In this document: positions 26,489 to 34,931 of the stretch, one piece after another | How positions within the stretch are numbered: position 1 is the first letter of the stretch | Layout: each line of letters opens with the position of its first letter | Origin: Pseudomonas viridiflava | GTDB taxonomy: Bacteria > Pseudomonadota > Gammaproteobacteria > Pseudomonadales > Pseudomonadaceae | Direction: 5' to 3' | Assembly (NCBI RefSeq): GCF_900580865.1 | Contig: NZ_UTBZ01000228.1 | Span: forward strand, 1 to 64,000 | DNA: 64,000 bases | Program-made: the position numbers and the translations under genes | The notes under the pieces: model-generated | The model's database searches: none | Told to the model about the DNA's origin: nothing | The model's input: only the letters and a program-made list of their open reading frames with translations

Positions 26489-27397
26489 GTGAGCCCTGTC
26501 GATATTTTCCGTATGTTGTCGCTGGCCGCCATCTGGGGCGCGAGTTTTCTGTTCATGCGCATTATTGCGCCAGTGATCGGCACGATTCCGACCGGGTTCT
26601 TTCGCGTATCCATTGCGGCCGTTGGCCTGCTGGTGATCCTCGGGCTGATGCGCGTGCGCTGGGATTTCAAAGGCAAACTGAAAACCGTGATGCTGCTGGG
26701 CGTGATCAACTCGGGAATTCCGGCGACGCTGTATTCGGTCGCAGCCCAAGTACTGCCAGCCGGTTATTCGGCGATTTTCAATGCCACCACGCCGCTGATG
26801 GGCGTGCTGATCGGCGGACTGTTCTTCAGTGAAAAGCTCACCGCGGCCAAACTCGGCGGGGTGTTCCTCGGCCTGTTCGGTGTTGGCGTATTGACCCGCG
26901 CCGGTCCCGTGGCATTTGACATGCAACTGTTGCTGGGCGCCCTCGCCTGCCTGCTCGCGACCACTTGTTATGGTTTTGCCGGTTTCCTCGCGCGACGCTG
27001 GCTGGATCAGGCCGGTGGACTGGACAGTCGCCTCTCGGCGCTGGGCAGCATGCTCGGTGCAACGTTGTTCCTGTTGCCGCTGTTCGGCTATAGCGTGATC
27101 ACCGCGCCGCCGGTCAGTTGGGGCGGCTGGAATGTCTGGCTGTCGCTGTTGGGCCTCGGCCTGGGTTGTACGGCGTTTGCCTACATTATTTATTTCCGCC
27201 TGCTCAGCTCCATTGGCCCGGTGAAATCGATGACCGTGACCTTCATGATCCCCCCGTTCGGCGTGTTGTGGGGGGCGTTGTTGCTGGATGAGCCGTTATC
27301 GATGGCGCATATATATGGCGGGGTGTTGATTGCGGCGGCGTTGTGGCTGGTGTTGAAGCCGGCGGTGGTGAAACCTTCGCAGGTGACAGCCCGCTAG
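26489..27397 (+). CDS. DMT-superfamily (EamA) transporter, 302 aa
   Basis: About ten membrane helices in two EamA repeats. Each half shows the family's N-terminal pattern; the first has LAAIWGASFLFMRI. A GTG at 26489 with AAGGAAGGAG upstream is the start. The second half ends with GPVKSMTVTFMIPPFGVLWG, the typical closing motif before the last two helices. The substrate is unknown. It is convergent with another EamA gene of different sequence, a pairing that looks coincidental. Confidence 0.88.
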   Translation: MSPVDIFRMLSLAAIWGASFLFMRIIAPVIGTIPTGFFRVSIAAVGLLVILGLMRVRWDFKGKLKTVMLLGVINSGIPATLYSVAAQVLPAGYSAIFNATTPLMGVLIGGLFFSEKLTAAKLGGVFLGLFGVGVLTRAGPVAFDMQLLLGALACLLATTCYGFAGFLARRWLDQAGGLDSRLSALGSMLGATLFLLPLFGYSVITAPPVSWGGWNVWLSLLGLGLGCTAFAYIIYFRLLSSIGPVKSMTVTFMIPPFGVLWGALLLDEPLSMAHIYGGVLIAAALWLVLKPAVVKPSQVTAR

Positions 27398-27419
27398 ACT
27401 TCTGGCGCTGCTGAAATGG

Positions 27420-27480
27420 CTATCGCGAGCAGGCTCACTCCTACAGGGGAATGCATTCCAATGTGGGAGTGAACCCTCCT
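27420..27480. repeat. Single REP arm (family C) followed by a broken REP
   Basis: CTATCGCGAGCAGGCTCACT and the following CCTACA are one arm of family C, matching the right half of the element at 7177. About 16 bases later, TGTGGGAGTGAACCCTCCTG starts like a second arm but loses the palindrome. It looks like a decayed pair. It lies between two convergent EamA genes. Confidence 0.7.
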
Positions 27481-27485
27481 GTCAG

Positions 27486-28349
27486 CTAGTCGGTTTTACG
27501 AAAGACAAACGCCAGACCGACAATGATCAACAGCATCCCCAGCACACTCAATGCCGCCAGACGATTGCCGAAGATCAGATAGTCCATCACCGCCGTCACC
27601 GCTGGCACCAGGTAAAACAGACTGGTGACATTCACCAGATTGCCCCGTGCGATCAGCCGATACAGCAACAGCGTCGCCAGCACCGACACCACCAGCCCCA
27701 TCCACAACACAGGCACGATAAAACCTGTGCTGTGTTCAAAGTGGAACGGCTGGAACGGCACGAATATCCCGCACAACAACAGCCCGGCCAGATACTGCAC
27801 CGGCAGCGTGCCGAGAGGATTGTCGGTGATGCGCTTCTGCATGATCGAGCCCAGCGTCATGCTCGCCAGCGCCAGCAGACCAAACAGCATCCCCGCCCAG
27901 GACATCCCGGCCAGACCGATGCCCTGGTAAACAACCATGATCAGCCCCGCCAATCCCAACGCCAGACCAAACATCCGGCTCGCCGAGCGCTGCCGCTCCA
28001 TCAACACCACGGTGAGAATCGGCTGCACGCCCATGATGGTCGCCATCACCCCCGGGGTGACTTTGGTGTCGAGGGCCAGCAAATAGAAAATCTGATACGC
28101 CCCCAACAACACCACACCCGTGGCGATCGCAAACAGCATTGGCCGTCCACCTTTGGGCAACTTGAGCTTGAGCAACGGCGCCAACAGCATCAGCCCGCAC
28201 AGGGCGATCACAAAGCGCATCAGTAGAAAGGCAAAGGGCGACGCGTGGGCCAACCCCCATTTGGAGAAGATCGCGCCGCTGCTCCACAGCAGAACGAACA
28301 GGCTCGTGGACGCCGCCGCGAGCGCGGATTTTTTCGACAGGACAAACAT
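27486..28349 (-). CDS. DMT-superfamily (EamA) transporter, 287 aa
   Basis: Ten hydrophobic segments in the EamA arrangement, with LLWSSGAIFSKWGLAHASPF in the first helix and YLVPAVTAVMDYLIFGNRL before the last helices. This is the drug/metabolite branch related to YedA/RhaT-like exporters. GTG 28358 could also start the frame, but AGGTGG upstream suits ATG 28349. If its promoter is beyond 28650, the mRNA would carry a long 5' leader (see the adjoining region). The substrate is unknown. Confidence 0.87.
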   Translation of the reverse strand: MFVLSKKSALAAASTSLFVLLWSSGAIFSKWGLAHASPFAFLLMRFVIALCGLMLLAPLLKLKLPKGGRPMLFAIATGVVLLGAYQIFYLLALDTKVTPGVMATIMGVQPILTVVLMERQRSASRMFGLALGLAGLIMVVYQGIGLAGMSWAGMLFGLLALASMTLGSIMQKRITDNPLGTLPVQYLAGLLLCGIFVPFQPFHFEHSTGFIVPVLWMGLVVSVLATLLLYRLIARGNLVNVTSLFYLVPAVTAVMDYLIFGNRLAALSVLGMLLIIVGLAFVFRKTD

Positions 28350-28798
28350 GAATACCACCTGTAGTCAGGCAAGAAGCCAACTCAGCCGAAGCTGAAATTC
28401 AGTAGTTTTTTCTGGCGGGCGCAGGGGTCAGCAGAAACTGCCGATCAGCCCGAAACGCCAACGCCCGGCGGTGATACGACTGCGCACACCGGCGTGCTAC
28501 TGACAGGTGGAGGGTAATGACTGATCTGCTTGGGCTGCTGATTCCCGCACGGCACGACGCCAGCGTTGACCGCTGAATCGACTACCGCGTTGATGAGGGA
28601 TGCAGGCATTTGCGCAGATCTTTTTTGAAGGGTTGGAGGGTGAGGCATACGACTCACGAGCGCCGACTATAACCAGCGTGGGACATGGATTGCAATGATT
28701 TGGGCAAAGGGCCGGCAGGGACAGTTGGCCGCGAGGTGAATAGGCTGGATTGCAATTGCGACACCCAACCATCGAGGACAAGGAATGCACGGGATCAC
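28350..28798. other. Unassigned region, possible structured leader or small RNA
   Basis: This 449-base gap between a leftward transporter gene and a rightward unknown gene has no convincing coding frame. The minus-strand frame 28445-28654 is Pro-rich and without a ribosome-binding site. The segment 28385-28680 is GC-rich with runs able to pair locally (GGCGGGCGCAGGGG, CGCCAACGCCCGGCGG). It would be the 5' leader of the transporter gene if transcription began near 28680. I cannot assign it to a known RNA family. Confidence 0.35.
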
Positions 28799-29071
28799 AT
28801 GCCAAGGGAACGGACGTATTTGCGCTACCAGGTTTACAAATCACAGGCTCGAAAACAGGCTGCTGTTACTTTCGCAAAACTGCACAAAGACTTGGTGCTA
28901 CAAGGGATAGTGGGTGTTGATCACTCCAGAGTTCGTTTCGAAGCAATCGATGCTCAAGCGCTGAGTGCCTATGAAGAATGGTTTGATCCTCATTTCTCTT
29001 GGCAAGATGTTGTCAGGTGGAAGGCCTCATTTAATGATCAACGCCGGAGGCACCATGAAGGCTGCCGTTGA
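28799..29071 (+). CDS. Unknown small basic protein (90 aa)
   Basis: I do not recognise this protein. It starts MPRERTYLRYQVYKSQARKQ and is rich in Arg, Lys, His, Tyr and Trp, with a C-terminal WFDPHFSWQDVVRWKASFND. It has no signal peptide or membrane helix. The start is uncertain: the frame is open back to ATG 28685, but no good ribosome-binding site precedes either. Its 3' end overlaps the next gene by 17 bases. Base composition is more AT-rich than in the flanking genes, suggesting acquisition. The overlap and shared terminator suggest a two-gene unit. Confidence 0.5.
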   Translation: MPRERTYLRYQVYKSQARKQAAVTFAKLHKDLVLQGIVGVDHSRVRFEAIDAQALSAYEEWFDPHFSWQDVVRWKASFNDQRRRHHEGCR

Positions 29072-29234
29072 AAAAAAAGCGCCAGGCGCCAGATCGATAA
29101 AAGCTGATAGAAAACGCTCTTCCGGAAAGTTGACTGAACGGGAGTTGCACCGAATCAGAGAAGCATTGGTGAACCCTGCCGCGGAAGAGCCAGGAGGCGT
29201 CCTCGCTGGCGCCTCATTCACCTTCTCTTCATAA
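29055..29234 (+). CDS. Unknown very small basic protein (59 aa)
   Basis: It begins MKAAVEKKAPGARSIKADRK and contains a likely helix (SGKLTERELHRIREALVNPA). GGAGG at 29046-29050 is well placed for ATG 29055, inside the last codons of the previous gene, so translation is probably coupled. The stop codon runs into the A tract of the terminator. I do not recognise the family. The size and layout recall toxin-antitoxin or regulator pairs, but no diagnostic motif is present. Confidence 0.55.
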   Translation: MKAAVEKKAPGARSIKADRKRSSGKLTERELHRIREALVNPAAEEPGGVLAGASFTFSS

Positions 29235-29264
29235 AAAAAACCGCTCACAAGGAGCGGTTTTTTA
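29233..29264. terminator. Bidirectional rho-independent terminator
   Basis: Eight A, the stem CCGCTC/GAGCGG with a five-base loop, and six T. It closes the small two-gene unit and also faces the convergent lpxO-like gene. Confidence 0.9.
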
Positions 29265-29281
29265 TTGCCTGCGATTCAGCC

Positions 29282-30220
29282 TCAACCAAACAACCAATAG
29301 CCCAACAACGTCAACACCACCACCGCCAGCACCGGTCGCATCACGCGGTAGGCCTTCGGATGACGACGTTTCCACTGTTTGACCACTCCACTGAACTTGT
29401 CGCTGAAGCTCTTGCTCCAGGCGTAGGCCTGGTTGATCCCGCCGACGCGTTCATCATCAAGGTTCTGCGGTGCGGTGGCACGGCCGAGCCAGGCGCTGAT
29501 CGAGCGGTTGATGCGGGTCATAAGGCGGTTGCTCAGCGGACGCTCGACGTCGCAGAACAGGATCACGCGGGTTTGGTCGGTTTCGTTCTTGACCCAGTGC
29601 ACATAGGTTTCGTCGAACATCACGTCTTCGCCGTCACGCCAGGCGTAAACCTGACCATCGACAAAAATCCGGCAATCGTCGGAGTTCGGCGTCGACAAGC
29701 CGAGGTGATAACGCAGTGAGCCGGCGAACGGATCGCGGTGCGGGTTCAAGTGGCTGCCACCCGGCAACAGCGCGAACATCGCGCCTTTGACGTTGGGAAT
29801 CGCACTGACCAGCGCGACGGTTTTCGGGCACAGGGTTTCAGCCGATGGCAGCGGTTTGTCGTACCACTTCAGGTAGAAACGCTTCCAGCCCTTCTTGAAG
29901 AACGAGCCGAAACCGGCGTCGTTGTTCTTTTCCGCCGCGCGAATATAACCCTCGTCGAACAGGTGCATGGCCTCGTCGCGAATGGTTTCCCAGTTGTCGC
30001 GCAGCACGTCCAGTTCCGGGAATTTGCTGCGATCCAGATACGGCTTGGACGGCACGCCGGAGAACAGGTACATCAAGGCGTTGTACGGAGCGAACAGCGC
30101 CGAGTGGTTGACGAACTGACGCAGAACCGGCAAACGCGCCTTGCCGCGCAAATGCACATAGAGCGTGCTGCCCAGAAAGAGCAGCAGCACAAACGCCTTG
30201 GCGGCAAACGAAAAGGTCAT
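29282..30220 (-). CDS. lpxO: LpxO-like lipid A 2-hydroxylase (aspartyl/asparaginyl hydroxylase family), 312 aa
   Basis: The N-terminal hydrophobic segment and a second one at the C-terminus (VLAVVVLTLLGYWLF) anchor it in the inner membrane. The Fe(II)/2-oxoglutarate site is visible: HLNPHRDPFAGSLRYHLG (HxD iron ligands and 2OG-binding Arg) and the distal His in YVHWVKNETDQTRVILF. The length and membrane layout fit LpxO, which hydroxylates the secondary acyl chain of lipid A. AAGGAG precedes ATG 30220. Pseudomonas often has two LpxO paralogues and I cannot say which this is. Confidence 0.85.
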   Translation of the reverse strand: MTFSFAAKAFVLLLFLGSTLYVHLRGKARLPVLRQFVNHSALFAPYNALMYLFSGVPSKPYLDRSKFPELDVLRDNWETIRDEAMHLFDEGYIRAAEKNNDAGFGSFFKKGWKRFYLKWYDKPLPSAETLCPKTVALVSAIPNVKGAMFALLPGGSHLNPHRDPFAGSLRYHLGLSTPNSDDCRIFVDGQVYAWRDGEDVMFDETYVHWVKNETDQTRVILFCDVERPLSNRLMTRINRSISAWLGRATAPQNLDDERVGGINQAYAWSKSFSDKFSGVVKQWKRRHPKAYRVMRPVLAVVVLTLLGYWLFG

Positions 30221-30404
30221 CAACAACTCCTTGAATAAAGACAACGCTGCGCAATGCCTTTTACCCGGCATGGCAGCCGGCCATGATAAACACTACCGGC
30301 TTCGGGAAAAACCCGCCTGACACAAGATTCAGTGTTAAGAATTGCGCAACAAAGCATTTATTAGCATAACGATCCTGAACCGCGGCTGACCTGAATCAAC
30401 TGGA

Positions 30405-31379
30405 TTACTGCTGAGTCTCCTGATCAGTAAACAGATCGCTGAACAACATGCTCGACAGATAACGCTCACCCGAGTCAGGCAGAATCACCACGATAGTCTT
30501 GCCCTGCATTTCCGGCGTCTCCGCCAGACGCACTGCTACCGCCATCGCTGCACCGCAGGAGATGCCGCACAAAATTCCTTCTTCCTGCATCAAGCGCAGC
30601 GCCATGGCCTTGGATTCGTCGTCGGTGACCTGCTCGACCCGGTCGACCATCGACAGATCAAGGTTTTTCGGCACAAAACCGGCACCGATCCCCTGAATCT
30701 TGTGCGGGCTCGGCTTGATCTCTTCGCCCGCCAGCGCCTGAGTGATCACGGGTGACGACATCGGCTCCACCGCCACCGACAAAATCGGTTTGCCCTGAGT
30801 ATTCTTGATATACCGCGAAACGCCGGTGATCGTTCCACCGGTGCCCACGCCTGCCACCAGTACGTCGACGGCACCGTCGGTATCATTCCAGATTTCCGGA
30901 CCCGTGGTCTTTTCGTGAATCGCCGGGTTGGCCGGATTATCGAACTGCGCCGGCATGAAATATTTGTCGGCATCGCTGGCGACGATCTCGGCAGCCTTCT
31001 CGATCGCGCCTTTCATGCCCTTGGCCGGCTCGGTCAGCACCAGTTCGGCACCCAGAGCCTTGAGGACCTTGCGACGCTCGATACTCATTGAGGCTGGCAT
31101 GGTCAGCATCAATTTGTAACCACGGGCAGCGGCAACAAATGCCAGGCCAATGCCCGTGTTACCCGACGTCGGCTCGACAATGGTCATGCCCGGCTTGAGT
31201 TTGCCGCTGCTTTCGGCGTCCCAGATCATGTTGGCGCCGATCCGGCACTTGACCGAATAACCGGGGTTGCGTCCCTCGATCTTGGCCAGGATGGTCACAC
31301 CGCGCGGCGCAATACGGTTGATCTGCACCAGCGGCGTATTACCGATGGAATGGGCGTTGTCAGCGAAAATACGGCTCAT
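30405..31379 (-). CDS. cysK: Cysteine synthase A (O-acetylserine sulfhydrylase)
   Basis: A fold-type II PLP enzyme of 324 residues, the usual CysK length. PLP-binding Lys44 lies in YSVKCRIGANMIWDAE. TSGNTGIGLA (71-80) binds the substrate carboxylate, and GVGTGGTITG binds the PLP phosphate. GILCGISCGAA near residue 270 is also typical. It makes L-cysteine from O-acetylserine and sulfide in the cytoplasm. The frame is open to 31478, but homology starts at ATG 31379. It is divergent from the DUF748 gene, and the gap 31380-31506 should hold both promoters. Confidence 0.95.
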   Translation of the reverse strand: MSRIFADNAHSIGNTPLVQINRIAPRGVTILAKIEGRNPGYSVKCRIGANMIWDAESSGKLKPGMTIVEPTSGNTGIGLAFVAAARGYKLMLTMPASMSIERRKVLKALGAELVLTEPAKGMKGAIEKAAEIVASDADKYFMPAQFDNPANPAIHEKTTGPEIWNDTDGAVDVLVAGVGTGGTITGVSRYIKNTQGKPILSVAVEPMSSPVITQALAGEEIKPSPHKIQGIGAGFVPKNLDLSMVDRVEQVTDDESKAMALRLMQEEGILCGISCGAAMAVAVRLAETPEMQGKTIVVILPDSGERYLSSMLFSDLFTDQETQQ

Positions 31380-31506
31380 GGCTGGGTCCTTATGCAGCAT
31401 TGAATTCAGCGTTCCAAGGTAAGCCTGTTGCCCATCACAGTCCAGTCGGGTCGAACGTCTGCGCGACGTAACAGTCAATCGCTTACATCGTCAGGGAATT
31501 GCCGTC

Positions 31507-32583
31507 ATGAAACGTCGCTACAGTTGGCCATTAGGGATTTTCGTCGTTTTCGTTGTGCTGCTGATCGCGCTGCACATCGCCCTGCCCTACATGGTGCGCG
31601 ACTACCTGAATGGCAAACTGGCGGACATGGGTGACTATCGGGGCCAGATCACTGATGTCGACTTGGCCCTATGGCGCGGCGCTTACAAGATCAATGGGTT
31701 GAAGATCGTCAAGGTCGACGGCAAGGTACCGGTGCCGTTCGTCAATGCACCGCTGATCGATCTGGCGGTCAGTTGGCATTCGCTGTGGTACGACCATGCT
31801 GTGGTGGCGCAAGTGAAATTCGTCAATCCCGAGATCAATTTCGTCGATGGCGGGGCCAACAAGCAGAACTCCCAGACCGGTCAAGGCACTGACTGGCGTG
31901 CGCAACTGGGCAAGTTGCTGCCGATAACCCTCGACGAAGTGCAGATTCACGACGGCAAGATCAGCTTCCGCAATTTCAACTCAAAACCGCCGGTCAACAT
32001 GAACGCCACCAACGTCGACGCGAGCATCTACAACCTGACCAACGTGGTCGACAAACAGGGCAAACGCGACGCCCGCTTCGAAGGCAAAGCCCTGCTGCTT
32101 GGCCACGCACCGCTGGAAACCACCGCTACGTTCGACCCTCTGAGCAACTTCGAAGATTTCGAATTCCGTCTGCGCGCTAAAGACATCGAACTCAAACGCA
32201 TGAACGACTTCGCCTCGGCCTACGGCAAGTTCGACTTCAACGCCGGTCACGGTGATGTGGTGATCGAGGCCAAGGCCAAAAAGGCGCAAGTCAACGGCTA
32301 CATCAAGCCGCTGTTGCGCGACGTCGAAGTGTTCAACTGGCAGCAGGATGTGGAAAACAAGAACAAGAGCATCTTCCGCTCGGTCTGGGAGGCACTGGTG
32401 GGCGGCACGGAAACCGTGCTGAAGAACCAGGCGAAAAACCAGTTCGCCACCAAGGTTGAGCTCAGTGGCAACGTACATCAGCAAAATATCAGTGCGTTCG
32501 AAGCTTTTTTGCAGATTTTGCGTAATGGTTTCGTACAGGCATTCAATGCGCGGTATGAGCGGCCGAAGCCGGATGCAGGTTAG
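31507..32583 (+). CDS. DUF748 (AsmA-like) membrane-anchored protein, 358 aa
   Basis: One N-terminal membrane helix (about 9-28) is followed by a large periplasmic part of beta character. The pattern of repeated amphipathic strands (ITDVDLALWRGAYKINGLKI, LPITLDEVQIHDGKISFRNF) is that of the DUF748/AsmA group. Larger members of that group are thought to move phospholipids between membranes. This one is short, so that role is a guess. It is divergent from cysK, and about 230 bases separate it from the MoxR gene. Confidence 0.75.
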   Translation: MKRRYSWPLGIFVVFVVLLIALHIALPYMVRDYLNGKLADMGDYRGQITDVDLALWRGAYKINGLKIVKVDGKVPVPFVNAPLIDLAVSWHSLWYDHAVVAQVKFVNPEINFVDGGANKQNSQTGQGTDWRAQLGKLLPITLDEVQIHDGKISFRNFNSKPPVNMNATNVDASIYNLTNVVDKQGKRDARFEGKALLLGHAPLETTATFDPLSNFEDFEFRLRAKDIELKRMNDFASAYGKFDFNAGHGDVVIEAKAKKAQVNGYIKPLLRDVEVFNWQQDVENKNKSIFRSVWEALVGGTETVLKNQAKNQFATKVELSGNVHQQNISAFEAFLQILRNGFVQAFNARYERPKPDAG

Positions 32584-32720
32584 GGCTTTCGATTGACGAT
32601 ATAGCGACCGGGTCATGCCCAAGAGGCTATCGCCAAATCGGCGATACCTGAATACTGGCCATCGGCCGAGACTGAGTCAACATGTGACGCCCCATTCAGA
32701 GACTGAATAAGCCGTCTGCG

Positions 32721-32750
32721 TTCACAGTCGACCGGCCTGCGCGTTATAGT
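32721..32750 (+). promoter_or_regulatory. Candidate sigma-70 promoter of the moxR gene
   Basis: TTCACA (32721-32726) and TATAGT (32745-32750) are separated by 18 bases. They lie about 70 bases before the moxR start codon. The matches are 4 of 6 and 5 of 6 to consensus. Confidence 0.45.
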
Positions 32751-32817
32751 CGGGCATCCGATTATTTCGCCCCCGCCCTGCCCGTTCAGGTCGGCGTTAC
32801 CGTTCGAGGATTAGCAG

Positions 32818-33663
32818 ATGAAGTTCGAAGGCACCCAGGCCTACGTCGCCACCGATGACCTGAAGCTGGCGGTCAACGCCGCCATCACCCTGGAGCGGCC
32901 GCTGCTGGTCAAGGGCGAGCCGGGCACCGGCAAGACCATGCTCGCCGAGCAATTGGCCGAATCGTTCAATGCCAAGCTGATCACCTGGCACATCAAGTCC
33001 ACCACCAAGGCTCATCAGGGCCTGTACGAGTACGATGCGGTCAGCCGTCTGCGCGATTCGCAACTGGGCACTGAAAAAGTCCACGACGTGCGTAACTACC
33101 TGAAGAAGGGCAAGCTCTGGGAGGCTTTCGAGTCCGAGGAGCGGGTCATTCTGCTGATCGACGAGATCGACAAGGCCGACATCGAGTTCCCCAACGACTT
33201 GCTGCAAGAACTCGACAAGATGGAGTTCTACGTTTACGAGATCGACGAGACCATCAAGGCCAAGAAGCGTCCGATCATCATCATTACCTCCAACAACGAA
33301 AAAGAGCTGCCGGACGCCTTCCTGCGCCGCTGCTTCTTCCACTACATTGCCTTCCCGGATCGCCCGACCCTGCAGAAAATCGTCGACGTGCACTACCCGG
33401 ACATCAAGAAGGATCTGGTCAGCGAAGCGCTGGACGTGTTCTTCGACGTGCGCAAGGTGCCGGGCCTGAAGAAGAAGCCGTCGACCTCCGAACTGGTCGA
33501 CTGGCTGAAGCTGCTGATGGCCGACAACATCGGCGAAGCCGTGCTGCGCGAACGTGATCCGACCAAAGCCATTCCGCCGCTGGCCGGTGCGTTGGTGAAG
33601 AACGAACAGGACGTGCAACTGCTTGAGCGCCTGGCGTTCATGAGCCGTCGCGGCTCTCGCTAA
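32818..33663 (+). CDS. MoxR-type AAA+ ATPase (281 aa)
   Basis: Walker A GEPGTGKT is at 33-40, Walker B LLIDEIDKAD at about 112-121, and the sensor/arginine-finger region is TSNNEKELPDAFLRRC. The sequence fits the MoxR family, which works with a VWA-domain partner to remodel or insert metal cofactors into proteins. The partner follows 25 bases downstream. GAGG precedes ATG 32818. The client protein is unknown; no dehydrogenase or metalloenzyme gene is adjacent. Confidence 0.92.
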   Translation: MKFEGTQAYVATDDLKLAVNAAITLERPLLVKGEPGTGKTMLAEQLAESFNAKLITWHIKSTTKAHQGLYEYDAVSRLRDSQLGTEKVHDVRNYLKKGKLWEAFESEERVILLIDEIDKADIEFPNDLLQELDKMEFYVYEIDETIKAKKRPIIIITSNNEKELPDAFLRRCFFHYIAFPDRPTLQKIVDVHYPDIKKDLVSEALDVFFDVRKVPGLKKKPSTSELVDWLKLLMADNIGEAVLRERDPTKAIPPLAGALVKNEQDVQLLERLAFMSRRGSR

Positions 33664-33688
33664 GCACTTGTAAGCAGGGGCCATCGTT

Positions 33689-34867
33689 ATGCTGCTCAAC
33701 CTCTTCAATGAAATGCGTGCAGCCAAGGTGCCGGTGTCGGTGCGTGAGCTGCTCGACCTGATCAACGCGCTGAAACAGCGCGTGACCTTCGCCGACATGG
33801 ACGAGTTCTACTACTTGTCGCGGGCGATTCTGGTGAAGGACGAACGCCATTTCGACAAGTTCGACCGTGCGTTCGGTGCCTACTTCAATGGCCTCGAAAA
33901 GCTCGATGATCACTTGCAGGCGCTGATACCCGAAGACTGGCTGCGCAAGGAGTTCGAGCGTTCGCTGACTGACGAGGAGCGCGCGCAGATCCAGTCCCTC
34001 GGTGGCCTGGACAAACTGATCGAAGAGTTCAAGAAGCGTCTGGAAGAACAGAAGGAACGTCACGCCGGCGGCAACAAATGGATTGGCACTGGCGGCACCA
34101 GCCCGTTCGGCTCCGGTGGCTTCAACCCGGAAGGCATCCGGGTTGGCGATGCTGGCAAGCGCCAGGGCAAAGCCGTGAAAGTCTGGGATCAGCGCGAGTA
34201 CAAGAACCTCGACGACTCGGTGGAACTGGGTACGCGCAATATCAAAGTCGCCCTGCGCCGACTGCGCAAATTCGCCCGCCAAGGCGCGGCAGAAGAGCTG
34301 GACATCGACGGCACCATCGACCACACCGCCAAGGACGCTGGTCTGCTGAATATCCAGATGCGCCCCGAGCGCCGCAACACGGTGAAGTTGTTGCTGCTGT
34401 TCGATATCGGCGGCTCGATGGACGCGCATGTGAAGATCTGCGAGGAGCTGTTCTCGGCCTGCAAGACCGAGTTCAAGCATCTGGAGTATTTCTACTTCCA
34501 CAACTTCGTTTACGAATCGGTATGGAAGAACAACATGCGCCGCACCTCGGAGCGCACTTCGACCCAGGACCTGCTGCACAAGTACGGCGCCGACTACAAA
34601 GTGATTTTCATCGGTGACGCCGCCATGGCGCCGTATGAAATCACCCAGGCTGGCGGCAGCGTCGAGCACTGGAACGAGGAGCCGGGTTATGTGTGGATGC
34701 AGCGCTTCATGGAGAAGTACAAGAAGCTCATCTGGATCAATCCGTATCCGAAAGATACCTGGGGCTATACCTCGTCGACCAATATCGTGCGGGATCTGAT
34801 CGAGGATCAGATGTATCCGTTGACGTTGCGCGGGCTTGAGGAAGGGATGCGGTTTTTGTCCAAATAA
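33689..34867 (+). CDS. VWA-domain protein, CoxE-like partner of MoxR (392 aa)
   Basis: The N-terminal half is helical and charged. A Gly-rich linker (GGNKWIGTGGTSPFGSGGFN) lies at about 128-147. The C-terminal half is a von Willebrand A domain whose metal site reads DIGGSMDAH (Asp239 to His), with Gly in place of the first Ser of the usual DxSxS, and a Thr-containing FIGDAAMAPYEI later. MoxR/VWA pairs act as chaperone-like complexes. The gene lies 25 bases after moxR in one transcript. Confidence 0.9.
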   Translation: MLLNLFNEMRAAKVPVSVRELLDLINALKQRVTFADMDEFYYLSRAILVKDERHFDKFDRAFGAYFNGLEKLDDHLQALIPEDWLRKEFERSLTDEERAQIQSLGGLDKLIEEFKKRLEEQKERHAGGNKWIGTGGTSPFGSGGFNPEGIRVGDAGKRQGKAVKVWDQREYKNLDDSVELGTRNIKVALRRLRKFARQGAAEELDIDGTIDHTAKDAGLLNIQMRPERRNTVKLLLLFDIGGSMDAHVKICEELFSACKTEFKHLEYFYFHNFVYESVWKNNMRRTSERTSTQDLLHKYGADYKVIFIGDAAMAPYEITQAGGSVEHWNEEPGYVWMQRFMEKYKKLIWINPYPKDTWGYTSSTNIVRDLIEDQMYPLTLRGLEEGMRFLSK

Positions 34868-34887
34868 AATCCCGACGGCAGATACTG

Positions 34888-34922
34888 AAAGGCAAACCGA
34901 ATGGAGTCGGCCGCCTTTCAGG
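34888..34922. terminator. Possible hairpin between convergent genes
   Basis: CTGAAAGGC (34888-34896) pairs with GCCTTTCAG about 17 bases later. Only a short T run (CGTTTTACC) follows on the plus strand. It is placed where a terminator for the MoxR/VWA operon is expected. Confidence 0.45.
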
Positions 34923-34931
34923 CCAACCGTT

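Noticed and set aside
28445..28654. Pro-rich minus-strand frame of about 69 codons
   Set aside because: No ribosome-binding site, and strongly skewed composition that follows from GC-rich noncoding sequence. I treat the segment as noncoding.
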